Shown here: positions 35,772-44,700 of the stretch, piece by piece | Numbering within the stretch: the stretch's first letter is position 1 | Layout: every line of letters begins with the position of its first letter | DNA from: G963663365 sp963663365 | GTDB taxonomy: Bacteria > Hinthialibacterota > Hinthialibacteria > Hinthialibacterales > G963663365 | Direction: 5' to 3' | Assembly (NCBI GenBank): GCA_963663365.2 | Contig: CAXXIH010000002.1 | Span: forward strand, 1 to 64,000 | Length of the DNA stretch: 64,000 nt | The notes under the pieces: model-generated | The model's input: the letters and a program-made list of their open reading frames with translations, nothing else | What the model was told of the DNA's origin: nothing | Database searches by the model: none | Made by a program: the position numbers and the translations under genes

Positions 35772-37094
35772 ATGGGTGAATTGATTTACATGTTTTCAAG
35801 TTTGGCCGCGCGCCACCAAGATGGAAAAACCTGCTTGGAGGGAATGAAACGGCTGGCCGCCACCATGCATCCCCTCGGTGTCAAGATCACTTGGATCGTG
35901 AGCGCCGGATCGGCTCAGATCGCTGCTCAGCAATTGACCGAGTGGCATAATCATTATGGCGATTCAATCGCTGTCGAGACGCCGCCGTTTTCCGGGACTG
36001 TCGAAGACAAAACAAAACAGATGGCATTGGAACGCGATGGAGTTCAAAAGGCCTTGCCCTGGGCCGAGTTGACCATCGCCGCCACCGAACACCCCGACAA
36101 CGATATGCCCGCCGTGCTCGAGGATTTGAATTTTGAAGGCCTGTGGGGATTCTGCTGGGAACAGATCGAAGTCGATGGAATCACAGATCGCGGTTGCCCC
36201 TGGGGCTTCTTCTATATGGATCGCGATAACCGGCTCCGTCCGGCCCCGCGTTCCGTTGGAAATAAAAAGCCGGTTATCGGCATGGAATGGACCGCGCGTG
36301 ATCTGTTAAAAAGCTTTCATTCTCAAAATCCGTGTCTCTATTCAACCGATCCGAATGATGTTGCACGCGGAAGTCTTTGTGCCTGGGATGATATCGATTA
36401 TTGGAAAGGCATGGCCGACAACTACATACGCAACTTGCGTTACAACGATTACGTCTTCCTATTGCAGCATCAAGAAGCGCATGAAAGCGAATGTTCCGAA
36501 CTCTATCGCTGCTATACCGAAGAGGATGTGCGCGAATCTTTTGTAATGCTGGATGCTTTTGTCCGCCATTTCAAAGACAAAGCCCGCATGCTGACACTCC
36601 AAGAAGCCGCAAAACTCTATCGGGAAAAATGCCTCCATACGGCTTCTTCGTATATGTTGTGGACCGATACCCCCACGCTTCCCGCCAATCCTGATTATTA
36701 CTGGAGCATGGCCCAAGGTCCGTGGCCGAAGACTTTTCTATTCTATGATTGCGATGCGCAGATGATGTTTATCGAAGGCAAAGTCGAGCCGGTTTGTATT
36801 CGCAATTATCACAAAGAGCTGCTTCCCGAAGAGTACTTCATCGAGCACTACATCCCCCGCAGTAGATTGGTCCGAAACACACGTTACAAGTGGGATCGCG
36901 AATTCGAGATCACCGTACAGAGCCGTAAAGCCATGCCTTATGGAATGGCTATCTGGGGTGATTTCGCCATCTATCAGATCGAAGATGCGCCTGGTCTTCT
37001 CGAAGGCAAAATCCTTTCCCAAGAACTGATGTTTCTTCGCTACGACTTAAAAGAAGGCGAGAACACCTTCAAAATCCGCCTTCAAGGCAAGTAG
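35772..37094 (+). CDS. Conserved-looking enzyme of unknown function, possible polysaccharide-deacetylase-like fold
   Basis: This 440-residue protein has no signal peptide. GAGG lies 7 bases before the ATG. The N-terminal half looks like an alpha/beta barrel: MKRLAATMHPLGVKITWIVS, QLTEWHNHYGDSIAVETPP, GLWGFCWEQIEVDGITDRGCPWG and FLLQHQEAHES. The combination of an early strand with conserved H/W and a late QHQE-type motif recalls glycoside-hydrolase/deacetylase superfamily proteins, but no diagnostic D-D/H-x-x-x-H set is evident. The C-terminal 140 residues appear to be a beta-sandwich (FEITVQSRKAMPYGMAIWGDF, LKEGENTFKIRLQG). I do not recognise a named family. It is monocistronic and ends in a good terminator. 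Confidence 0.78.
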   Translation: MGELIYMFSSLAARHQDGKTCLEGMKRLAATMHPLGVKITWIVSAGSAQIAAQQLTEWHNHYGDSIAVETPPFSGTVEDKTKQMALERDGVQKALPWAELTIAATEHPDNDMPAVLEDLNFEGLWGFCWEQIEVDGITDRGCPWGFFYMDRDNRLRPAPRSVGNKKPVIGMEWTARDLLKSFHSQNPCLYSTDPNDVARGSLCAWDDIDYWKGMADNYIRNLRYNDYVFLLQHQEAHESECSELYRCYTEEDVRESFVMLDAFVRHFKDKARMLTLQEAAKLYREKCLHTASSYMLWTDTPTLPANPDYYWSMAQGPWPKTFLFYDCDAQMMFIEGKVEPVCIRNYHKELLPEEYFIEHYIPRSRLVRNTRYKWDREFEITVQSRKAMPYGMAIWGDFAIYQIEDAPGLLEGKILSQELMFLRYDLKEGENTFKIRLQGK

Positions 37095-37133
37095 TGCGGA
37101 TCTTATAGATCTGACGCAATAAGAGGCCGTAAT

Positions 37134-37168
37134 ATGCCCCAGTGTCGCAATGATGCTGGGGCATTTCC
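37134..37168 (+). terminator. Intrinsic terminator
   Basis: ATGCCCCAG (37134-37142) pairs perfectly with CTGGGGCAT (37156-37164), 13-base loop, followed by TTCC. It lies 40 bp after the unknown enzyme gene. Confidence 0.7.
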
Positions 37169-37344
37169 ATTTCCAGAGACGCAATACGCGACTCTAAGCA
37201 GAAAGACACCTTATCCGAATCCAACAATAATACTAACATAATCAATATGTTACAGCATAATTAGCAAATCTTTCGATTTTAGCACGCCAATTGCAATAAC
37301 TGACATTTAAATCAATGAAAACGAAAAATAAAAGGAGTAAGACA

Positions 37345-37731
37345 ATGCCACGTGGAGATGGTACAGGTCCGGAAGGTATGGGACCGATGACAGGAAGAGC
37401 CATGGGATATTGCGCCGGCAATCAGGTGCCGGGATTTGCGAGTGCAGGCGGCGGTTTCGGCGGTGGACGTTGGGGCCGTGGCGGCGGCAGAGGCGGAGGC
37501 GGCGGACGCGGACGGCGTGGTAACCGCTTTCAATTCTGGGCCACCGGGCTGCCCGGTTGGGCGCGCGGTATGCAAGGTTATGGACCGCAGTTTCAGCAAT
37601 TCCCATCGCAGATGAGTGAAGAACAAGAGATCGAAATGCTAAAAGCACAGGCCCAGCAACTTCAAAGTTCGCTCGAAGCCGTTCAAAAACAGATCGACTC
37701 GATCCAATCCCAGAAATCAAATCAAGAATAG
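37345..37731 (+). CDS. DUF5320 glycine-rich small protein
   Basis: AAAGGAG 8-9 bases before ATG 37345 fixes the start at MPRGDGTGPEGMGPMTGRAM, which is the hallmark of DUF5320 proteins. The middle (about residues 35-65) is made of Gly and Arg, and the last 35 residues form a coiled coil (EEQEIEMLKAQAQQLQSSL). The length is 128 residues. DUF5320 proteins are common in anaerobes, next to dinitrogenase iron-molybdenum cofactor (NifX/NafY-type) or Mrp/ParA-like proteins, and their role is unknown. Here the partner is a flavodoxin-like reductase. Strong RBS and a flanking terminator suggest high expression. Confidence 0.9.
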   Translation: MPRGDGTGPEGMGPMTGRAMGYCAGNQVPGFASAGGGFGGGRWGRGGGRGGGGGRGRRGNRFQFWATGLPGWARGMQGYGPQFQQFPSQMSEEQEIEMLKAQAQQLQSSLEAVQKQIDSIQSQKSNQE

Positions 37732-37768
37732 ATTTTCATTTCTTGCTATTTTGATTTGAAAACAAACA

Positions 37769-37812
37769 ACCGAGGGGCACACCGTTGTACCAGTGCCCCC
37801 GGTTTCATTTTT
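37769..37812 (+). terminator. Intrinsic terminator with one bulged base
   Basis: ACCG(A)GGGGCAC pairs with GTGCCCCCGGT (37793-37803) with a single bulged A and a 12-base loop, followed by TTCATTTTT. It closes the DUF5320 gene. Confidence 0.85.
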
Positions 37813-37862
37813 ATCAATCATAAAAGGCCGGTGCATTTGTGTTTGCGAAAGAGAATCCGATC

Positions 37863-38489
37863 ATGACATCCGTGAAAATTGTGGGGATATGTTGCAGTCC
37901 GAGAAAAGGCGAAACCACATACAAAGCTATGCAGCAGTGCATGAAAGCCGCGCAGGATTTCGATGCCCGCATCGAAACTCAAATCATCGAATTGGCGGAA
38001 TATGATATCGGCGCCTGTTTGGCCTGCAATTGCTGCAAAAATGAATTGAGTTGTGCGCAGGATGATGATTTTAATGATCTCGTCCCGATTTTGGCCGATG
38101 AAAATGTCGGCGGGATGGTCATAGGCACACCCGTTTATTTCGGAACCATGACCGCGCAATGCAAAGCCTTGATTGACCGTTGCGTCCTTTTCCGCCGGAA
38201 TGGCTGGAAATTCAGAAACCGGGCCGGTGGCGTATTAGCCGTCGGCGGTGTACGTAATGGCGGGCAGGAATTAACCATCCAAGCCGTGCAGGCCGCAATG
38301 CTATGCCATGACATGTTATGTGTTAGCGAAGGATTCCCGACAGCCCATTTCGGAGCGACTCTGTTCAGCGGTTTGAAAGATGGGATTGAAGCCGATGAGT
38401 TTGGCATGGAGACAGCCCGCAATCTGGGCCGCCGCATTGCCGAAGTCGCCTTAAAAATGCACCCCCCGGGAGGGCGAACGTCCTCCTGA
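37863..38489 (+). CDS. NAD(P)H-dependent FMN reductase / flavodoxin-like protein
   Basis: ATG 37863 starts MTSVKIVGICCSPRKGETTYK, which is the phosphate-binding loop (G-S/C-x-R-x-G-x-T) of the iron-sulfur flavoprotein/NADPH-dependent FMN reductase group. An alternative start is at 37839. ACLACNCCKNELSCAQDDDF is a Cys cluster (CxxCxxC..C, about residues 52-66) typical of iron-sulfur flavoproteins (Isf), so a 4Fe-4S cluster next to FMN is likely. IGTPVYFGTMTAQCKALIDR is the second flavin loop. The length is about 208 residues. The last residues (PPGGRTSS) are encoded by a degraded B-box repeat, so the native C-terminus has been replaced. It probably moves electrons in an anaerobic setting. Confidence 0.88.
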   Translation: MTSVKIVGICCSPRKGETTYKAMQQCMKAAQDFDARIETQIIELAEYDIGACLACNCCKNELSCAQDDDFNDLVPILADENVGGMVIGTPVYFGTMTAQCKALIDRCVLFRRNGWKFRNRAGGVLAVGGVRNGGQELTIQAVQAAMLCHDMLCVSEGFPTAHFGATLFSGLKDGIEADEFGMETARNLGRRIAEVALKMHPPGGRTSS

Positions 38490-38607
38490 CCCGCTGCCTG
38501 CCATACATACATCTGCAGCTCTTTGCAGGGTGCCAACATGGCAATTCATTTGAATATACTTTGAAATCGTGAGCCGGTAGGCGTCGGGTCCACGGCGGTC
38601 ACGCCGC

Positions 38608-38840
38608 GGGAGGGCGAATCTCCTGATGAGCCGCTGCCTGTTCTAAGCTAAATATGTATCTCTATGGGGTGGCAAGAGGCGGAACCATGCTTTTTCCACC
38701 GCAAAAACTCCCCCGCCATCCACCAACTCCCTCAAACACCCACACCATGTCCTGAAAGGACACCAGGTTGAAGCCCCAGGCAAGCGTAGCGCAGCCTGGG
38801 GTTAAGAAACTAAAAAATTCCGGCCCTGTAAGGGCCGTAC
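38608..38840 (+). repeat. Long direct repeat, copy A (233 bp)
   Basis: The block runs from the B-box GGGAGGGCG to the GGCCCT-GTA-AGGGCC-GTA hairpin. It is nearly identical to 38978-39210, with only a few substitutions, and differs from 40293-40534 by one hairpin swap plus a few substitutions. Confidence 0.9.
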
Positions 38841-38977
38841 AAAATGAATTGCCTACTATAAAAAACTCCCCCGCTATTCACCAACTCCCTTAAACACCCA
38901 CACCAAGCACCGTAGGTGCGCGGCAATTCCACTTTCACCTTTCTACTCTCTACTTTCTCGCCGCCGAACGGCGGCGC

Positions 38978-39210
38978 GGGAGGGCGAATCTCCTGATGAG
39001 CCGTTGCCTATTCTAAGCTAAATATGTATCTCTATGGGATGGTAAGAGGCGGAACCATGCTTTTTCCACCCCAAAAACTCCCCCGCTATCCACCAACTCC
39101 CTCAAACACCCACACCATGTCCTGAAAGGACACCAGGTTGAAGCCCCAGGCAAGCGCAGCGCAGCCTGGGGTTAAGAACCTAAAAAATTCCGGCCCTGTA
39201 AGGGCCGTAG
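38978..39210 (+). repeat. Long direct repeat, copy B (233 bp)
   Basis: It has the same length as copy A. The 45 bases before it ('cactttcacctttctactctctac', CGCCGCCGAACGGCGGCG) are shared with copy C, so B and C form the longer pair that brackets the prepilin gene. Confidence 0.9.
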
Positions 39211-39429
39211 AAATAAAACAACATTTGAAAACCTTGTCTCTATCCACAAATTCTTTCAAACACCCACACCAAGCACTGAAAGCGCGTAGCAGAAAGAGCC
39301 CAGGGCAGAGTTTGGACGTCGAAGACGAACGAACGTCGCCCTGGGTTATGGACCTAAAAAAATCCTAAGCGCTGTAAGTGCGAGGCAAATCTGTCTTTTC
39401 TACTTTCCCCTTTCTATCTTCTCCCCCTT

Positions 39430-40059
39430 TTATCCGCCCCAATCTCCCGGCGTAGGCATATCACCCAAAAACCTGGCAACACACCCGCCACTCATAAGAC
39501 CATTTGAGGACGCATAAATAACATAATCGATTCTCACATTATTAAACATTTTCTCTAAGGGCCAAAACACCGCGCCACCGGTCAAACCATCCGGCCCCCG
39601 CGAGTACATGGTCACACCATCCGGCATCCCGTTAATTGTCGTGCCATACCGCGCCGGTGCGCCACCGGATGAACTTTTGCCCCAAAATCCACGGTAATAG
39701 ACATAGACATACGTGGGATGGACCTTATCCTGAGAGTACGATGTCCAGAACCGTTTAATCACAAACGGATCTTCCATATCCACATTGCCGATATAGGAGA
39801 TGGGTGTCGTAAGTTCTGTAAGTGTGCCGGTGTGATCCGATGTATCCCAACGCGAGGGACGGACCGGTTCTGGGTAGCGGTTAAAATCAATGCGGTAAGA
39901 TTCAATCGCCGTTCCCAGGGAACGCATATCGCCTTTCGCTCGTGCAATCTTGGCTCGCGCCTGTGCGTTCATAAAATTGGGAACGGCAATCGCTGCCAAA
40001 ACGCCAATAATAGCCACAACAATAAGCAATTCGATCAATGTAAAACCGGCTCTCCGCAT
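39430..40059 (-). CDS. Type II-like prepilin, copy 3
   Basis: The 209-residue protein has leader MRRAG, cleavage G|FTLIELLIVVAIIGVLAAI and NFMNAQARAKIARAK, paralleling the copies at 5148 and 7684. The body has IESYRIDFNRYPEPVRPSRWD and STITYIG-type strands typical of GspG-like pseudopilins, then YASSNGLMSGG near the end, the same S-N-G motif as the other two copies. GAGAGG lies 7 bases upstream of the ATG. The gene is enclosed by direct repeats of about 240-290 bp (38978-39210 and 40293-40534), so homologous recombination could delete or amplify it as a cassette. Confidence 0.88.
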   Translation of the reverse strand: MRRAGFTLIELLIVVAIIGVLAAIAVPNFMNAQARAKIARAKGDMRSLGTAIESYRIDFNRYPEPVRPSRWDTSDHTGTLTELTTPISYIGNVDMEDPFVIKRFWTSYSQDKVHPTYVYVYYRGFWGKSSSGGAPARYGTTINGMPDGVTMYSRGPDGLTGGAVFWPLEKMFNNVRIDYVIYASSNGLMSGGCVARFLGDMPTPGDWGG

Positions 40060-40179
40060 TATGCACCTCTCGCAGATCCTCTACACGATTCTCAACCGCA
40101 AAATGCTCAATGTCAAGAACTCAATTAGATCACCCGTCTACTTCAATTTTCAAAAGACAGAAATTTGCAATCCCTGGGG

Positions 40180-40629
40180 CGCCCGGTCACAGGTGCCGGC
40201 AGGCTTCTTGCCTCCCGGGGTACCCGGACGTGCTTTCGTTATTCCACTTTCACCTTTCTACTCTCTACTTTCTCGCCGCCGAACGGCGGCGCGGGAGGGC
40301 GAATTCCGCCATGGGCGGAATGAGCCGTTGCCTGTTCTAAGCTAAATATGTATCTCTATGGGATGGTAAGAGGCGGAACCATGCTTTTTCCACCCCAAAA
40401 ACTCCCCCGCTATCCACCAACTCCCTCAAATACCCACACCATGTCCTGAAAGGACATAAGGTTGAAGCCCCAGGCAAGCGTAGCGCAGCCTGGGGTTAAG
40501 AAACTAAAAAATTCCGGCCCTGTAAGGGCCGTAGAATCCTGTCACAACACAAAAAGAATTCTCTATTCATACCCCCTCCTTTTCGTGCTTTCGTGATTCT
40601 ACTTTCTACTCTCGACTATCTACTCTCTA
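40180..40629 (+). repeat. Interspersed hairpin-repeat island 9 with the third long copy
   Basis: It contains 'ggcgcccggtcac', CCCGGGG palindrome, 'cgtgctttcgttattcc', polypyrimidine run, CGCCGCC-GAA-C-GGCGGCG, and a 242-bp block (40293-40534). This block equals the 233-bp blocks at 38608 and 38978 except that the ATC-TCCT-GAT hairpin is replaced by ATTCCGCC-ATG-GGCGGAAT, which accounts for exactly the 9 extra bases. After it come 'cgtgctttcgtgattctac' and polypyrimidine, up to the minus-strand stop at 40630. Confidence 0.8.
40293..40534 (+). repeat. Long direct repeat, copy C (242 bp)
   Basis: It matches copies A and B throughout except at the B-box, where a 19-base hairpin (ATTCCGCC-ATG-GGCGGAAT) stands in place of the 10-base ATC-TCCT-GAT hairpin. 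Confidence 0.9.
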
Positions 40630-41433
40630 TCACGGGCGTTTCAATGGCAAAAGATCAATCCGCCGGAATAAAATCTCCGCACCTTCCGACTGAATTTGAA
40701 TCTTCCCTTTCCGGGGACGTACATCGAAACACTCGTTGACGGTTACTCCATTCAAAATGATCGTAATTTTGTCGCCCTCGACAATGCACTCCACACGGTT
40801 CCATTCTCCAACCGGCTTTTCGACATCCTCTTTACCGCGGAAATTAATCACATCTTCCCACCCCGGGTCACGCCCGTACCAATTGATCCGTCCCGCATAA
40901 ATCGTCGCAGGTTTGCCGCCTTTTTTATAAACATTGCAGTTGCCCTGTTTTTCATCCGCCACCGGCGAGGTCAACGCATAGGCTTCGGATTGATCGCCCA
41001 CAACCAAAAGATCCCCGGTTCCTCCTTCGATGATCTGGCACTCAATAGAAAACATCCACACTCCACCATAAGCGCCGTCTTCACCGACCGAATGCAAAAG
41101 GATTCCGCTGTCGCGCGCACGATCTACACGGGGAGGAAAAGTCGCGCCTCCCCAACGGAACTCGGCAACCAAATGATAATCGGAATACTCTTTTTCCGTG
41201 GTAATACAGCCGAACTCTTCACCGGAGATGCGCAATACACCATCCGATACCGTAAAGACGCCTTTGGGATCGTTGTTCTTGCCATTCTCATCTAAAAAAC
41301 TGTAAAACCCATCCAGATTCTTCCCGTTAAAGAGTTGAATCGGCTTCTGGACAGCCCCGCCATCTTCGCAGACACCGGTGCCCGCAACTGCAAGAATCAA
41401 CGCAATCAGAGTTCCGTATGAACAGAGTTTCAT
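40630..41433 (-). CDS. Exported 3-keto-disaccharide hydrolase-type protein (DUF1080)
   Basis: ATG 41433 has AGGAG at 8-9 bases and starts a signal peptide (MKLCSYGTLIALILAVAGTG, then VCED). The mature protein of about 245 residues is a concanavalin-like jelly roll of the DUF1080 family: IQLFNGKNLDGFYSFLDENG at the start, EYSDYHLVAEFRWGG, RDSGILLHSVG, SIECQIIEGGTGDLLVVGD, GEWNRVECIVEGDKITIILNG and KGKIQIQSEGAEILFRRIDL. Characterised members cleave 3-keto-glycosides made by Gfo/Idh/MocA-type oxidoreductases. This makes a functional link with the exported oxidoreductase at 15334 plausible, though the two are 24 kb apart. Confidence 0.9.
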   Translation of the reverse strand: MKLCSYGTLIALILAVAGTGVCEDGGAVQKPIQLFNGKNLDGFYSFLDENGKNNDPKGVFTVSDGVLRISGEEFGCITTEKEYSDYHLVAEFRWGGATFPPRVDRARDSGILLHSVGEDGAYGGVWMFSIECQIIEGGTGDLLVVGDQSEAYALTSPVADEKQGNCNVYKKGGKPATIYAGRINWYGRDPGWEDVINFRGKEDVEKPVGEWNRVECIVEGDKITIILNGVTVNECFDVRPRKGKIQIQSEGAEILFRRIDLLPLKRP

Positions 41434-41739
41434 CAATCGGCTCCTGGCAATCGTCTTTATGATTGAACACAGGCAAAAAGTCTGCCCGGACATACTCTAC
41501 TGTAGCAACACAACGCCGCTTTTTAACGCCCTAAATTATGGCAAAAATGCCATTTGATGCATCATTTTCGCCCCCAAATGCAAACACAAACTAACACACC
41601 GCACACAAAAACCTCATGCTCAGCCAAGACTACCCACCAAAGCTTATCCCTGAGTATGCTATGTTTATTGGTTTCATGCCCATGGAACTCCCCTTTATAA
41701 ACAAGAATACTCACACATGCTGGCGGAGATTGTTTCGGA

Positions 41740-44700
41740 ATGAATTGTAAGCAGATACTTTCTTTGACCTTTTATACATCAATAGCCCTATTGCTGATTT
41801 CAAACACAACCTCAGCCGCCGATTGGCCGATGTGGCGGTGCGACACGTCCCGCACGGCATGCTCAACTGAAGAACTCGCCCCCGAGCTTCATCTGCAATG
41901 GACCTTGGAACTCCCCGAGCCGAAATCATGCTGGCCGTTCACACAATATAAGCTCCTCTTTGACCTTTCCTATGAGCCGATTGTGATGGGAAATACGCTG
42001 TACATTCCCTCCATGGCCCGGGACAGTGTCAGCGCCTATGACATCCGCAATGGCGAATTGAAATGGCGGTTTTATGCCGATGGCCCCGTACGATTCGCGC
42101 CCGTAGGTTGGAATAAAAAGATTTATTTCGTATCCGATGATGGCTATCTCTATTGCCTGAATGCAGATAATGGCTCTTTGCTTTGGAAATTCCGTGGCGG
42201 CCCTTCTGACCGCAAAGTCCTGGGCAATGAACGGTTGGTGTCGATGTGGCCTGCACGTGGTGCACCTGTTATTTATGACGGCACCGTTTATTTCGCAGCC
42301 AGCATATGGCCGTTTATGGGCACATTCATTTATGCCATCGATGCCGAAACCGGCGATGTGGTCTGGTGCAACAGTGGCAGCGGTTCGGATTATATCCTTC
42401 AACCGCATAGCAGCCCCTCTTTTGCCGGCGTCGCTCCTCAGGGCTATCTCGTCGCGACCAAGGATAAAATCCTTGTCGCCGGAAGCCGCTCCGTCCCAGC
42501 CGCTTATGACCGTAAAACCGGCCAAACACTCTATTATCACGCCAATACCAAGTTCGGCGGTTATGGCGTATTCGCTTCTGAAAACGCCTTCTTTAATGGC
42601 GGCGTGATGTACAACTTGGTCGATGGCAATCCATTTGCCCGCAGTAATGCATGCCTCGTTTCCGGCAATTTAGCCATTTCCATGGAACCGGATGGCAGCA
42701 TCCTTGCCGCCCCCATGGTGCCGGAGTGGCAGGAATACAAAGACAAACGCGGTGAAACCCAAAAAAGAGCCGTCTTCCCTCCGGTATGGCAAATTGGCAA
42801 AGACATCCCCAAACCAATCGAAAAGATTTTCATTCAATCCGGAAAACGCTTCTATGGTGGCGCACCGGGCATCGTCGCCGCAATGGAAATTCCCTCCGCA
42901 AACGGAGAACAGGCTACACAGCCTGAAAAACTCTTCTCGTGGAAAACAGAGATTGAAGGCCAACCCTGGAGCATGTTATCGGCCAATGGACGGTTGTTTG
43001 TCGTAACTCAAGAAGGCCGCATCTACTGCTTTGGCGAAAAACAAGTTCAACCTAAAATGCATCGTCTTATCCGTGTCGCACAGGCTTTCGGACAAGATGA
43101 TAGTGATGCACAGCAATCGTGGACACAAAAAACTCACGAGATACTTGAAACCACCGGCATACGTGATGGCTATTGCCTTATCCTGGGAATCGGCTCGGGA
43201 CGTTTGATTGAAGAACTCATCCGGCAAACCAATCTGCATGTAATCGGTCTCGATCCCGACACACGCAAGATCGATGCATTACGCCGCCGCTTCGATGAAC
43301 GAGGCATTTACGGAGAGCGTATGGCACTGATCCCGGGCGACATCAACACCATCCCTTTGCCTCAATATGTCGCCAATTTGGTCCTCTCCGAAGACCTTCA
43401 GGCAAGCGGAATCGAGAATACGGCCCAATTCACCAAACGCGCATTTCATATTCTCCGGCCCTATGGCGGCACGGCCTGCTTTGAGTTGGATGACAACACA
43501 AAGACTCTCTTCACGGGTGCCGTTCAAGCCAATTCCCTGCCCCGCGCCGAAGTCACCGATAAAGGCGAATATACGTTGCTGGTACGCGAAGGTTCGCTGC
43601 CCGGTTCGGACGATTGGACACATCAATATGGAAACGTCGCCAATACCGTCTCCTCGGATGATGATCTCGTAAAACCTCCGCTTGGACTGTTGTGGTTCGG
43701 AGGCCCTTCCCATCTGGATGTACTCCCCAGGCATGGGCACGGACCGCCACAGCAAATCATGGATGGACGCCTCTTTATACAAGGCATCCAAGTCCTGAGC
43801 GCGCGCGATGTGTACACCGGACGTATTTTGTGGCGCAAAGAAATTCCCGAACTCAATACGTTCGAGATGTACTATAACGATTCATACAATCCGGACATCT
43901 ATGATCTGAGCTACAATCAACGCCATATCCCCGGCGCAAACCAATACGGAACCAATTTCATCGTCACCAAAGACCTTATTTATCTTGTAATGAGCAAGGA
44001 TTGCTTGCTTATCGATCCAACCAATGGCGAGACATTGGATAAATGGCAGTTGCCCGAACAACCCGAAATCGGAACCCCAAATTGGGGCTATATCGGTGTT
44101 TATGAAGACCTTTTGATCGCCTGTGCTGCGCCATTCCGGATTGAAGAAGATAAAGAACAACAAATCGTTCAGGCCAATAACCGTTTCGGGAAAGGCAGCC
44201 AATACTTGTTTGTTATGGATCGCCATACAGGTGATATTTTGTGGCAAAAAAAGGCCGCCTATAATTTCCGTCACAACACCATTGTGGCGGGTAATGGCAA
44301 GCTGTTTTGTATGGACAGCATGTCCATGCCCCGCATGGATATACTCAAACGCCGGGGATTAAAATTCGACAATAAAGCCACAATCCAAGCCTATGACATT
44401 CGTACCGGCGATCCCCTCTGGACAGTAGCTGAGAATGTCTTTGGAACTTGGTTGGCGTATTCTGTGGAGCATGACGCTTTATTGCAGGCCGGAAGTGATT
44501 CGGGTGACCGCGCCCGGGATGAAATCGGCAAGGGGATGACCGTCTATCGCGGCTCGAATGGCGATGTGCTGTGGCAAAACGATGAGGATTACAATGGACC
44601 TTGTATTCTCATTCACGGCCAAATCATCACCCAAACCGGGGGCAGTAACCAACACGCTCCTCCTGCCAAGGCCTTCGACTTGCTCACGGGCGAGCGAATT

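Larger units (their letters stand above)
38463..39429 (+). repeat. Interspersed hairpin-repeat island 8 with two 233-bp direct copies
   Basis: The island begins inside the end of the flavodoxin-like gene with a degraded B-box (38468-38493). It then has 'aaatcgtgagccggtagg', CGGCG-GTCA-CGCCG, and a 233-bp block (38608-38840) repeated nearly unchanged at 38978-39210. The block runs B-box, 'ttctaagctaaatatgtatctctatggg', 'ggaaccatgctttttccacc', 'aaaactcccccgc.atccacc', GTCCT-GAA-AGGAC, CCCCAGGC..GCCTGGGG, GGCCCT-GTA-AGGGCC. Further modules (CCCAGGGC..GCCCTGGG at about 39300-39345, AGCGCTGTAAGTGC) fill the rest up to the prepilin gene. Confidence 0.82.

Noticed and set aside
38608..40534. CRISPR array, considered because of regularly recurring repeats
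   Set aside because: The repeats are 233-242 bp blocks of hairpins at irregular spacing with no short unique spacers and no cas genes nearby.
41494..41739. Possible riboswitch in the divergent gap before the large PQQ protein
   Set aside because: There is no stable hairpin or known aptamer consensus. The stretch appears to be an ordinary promoter region.
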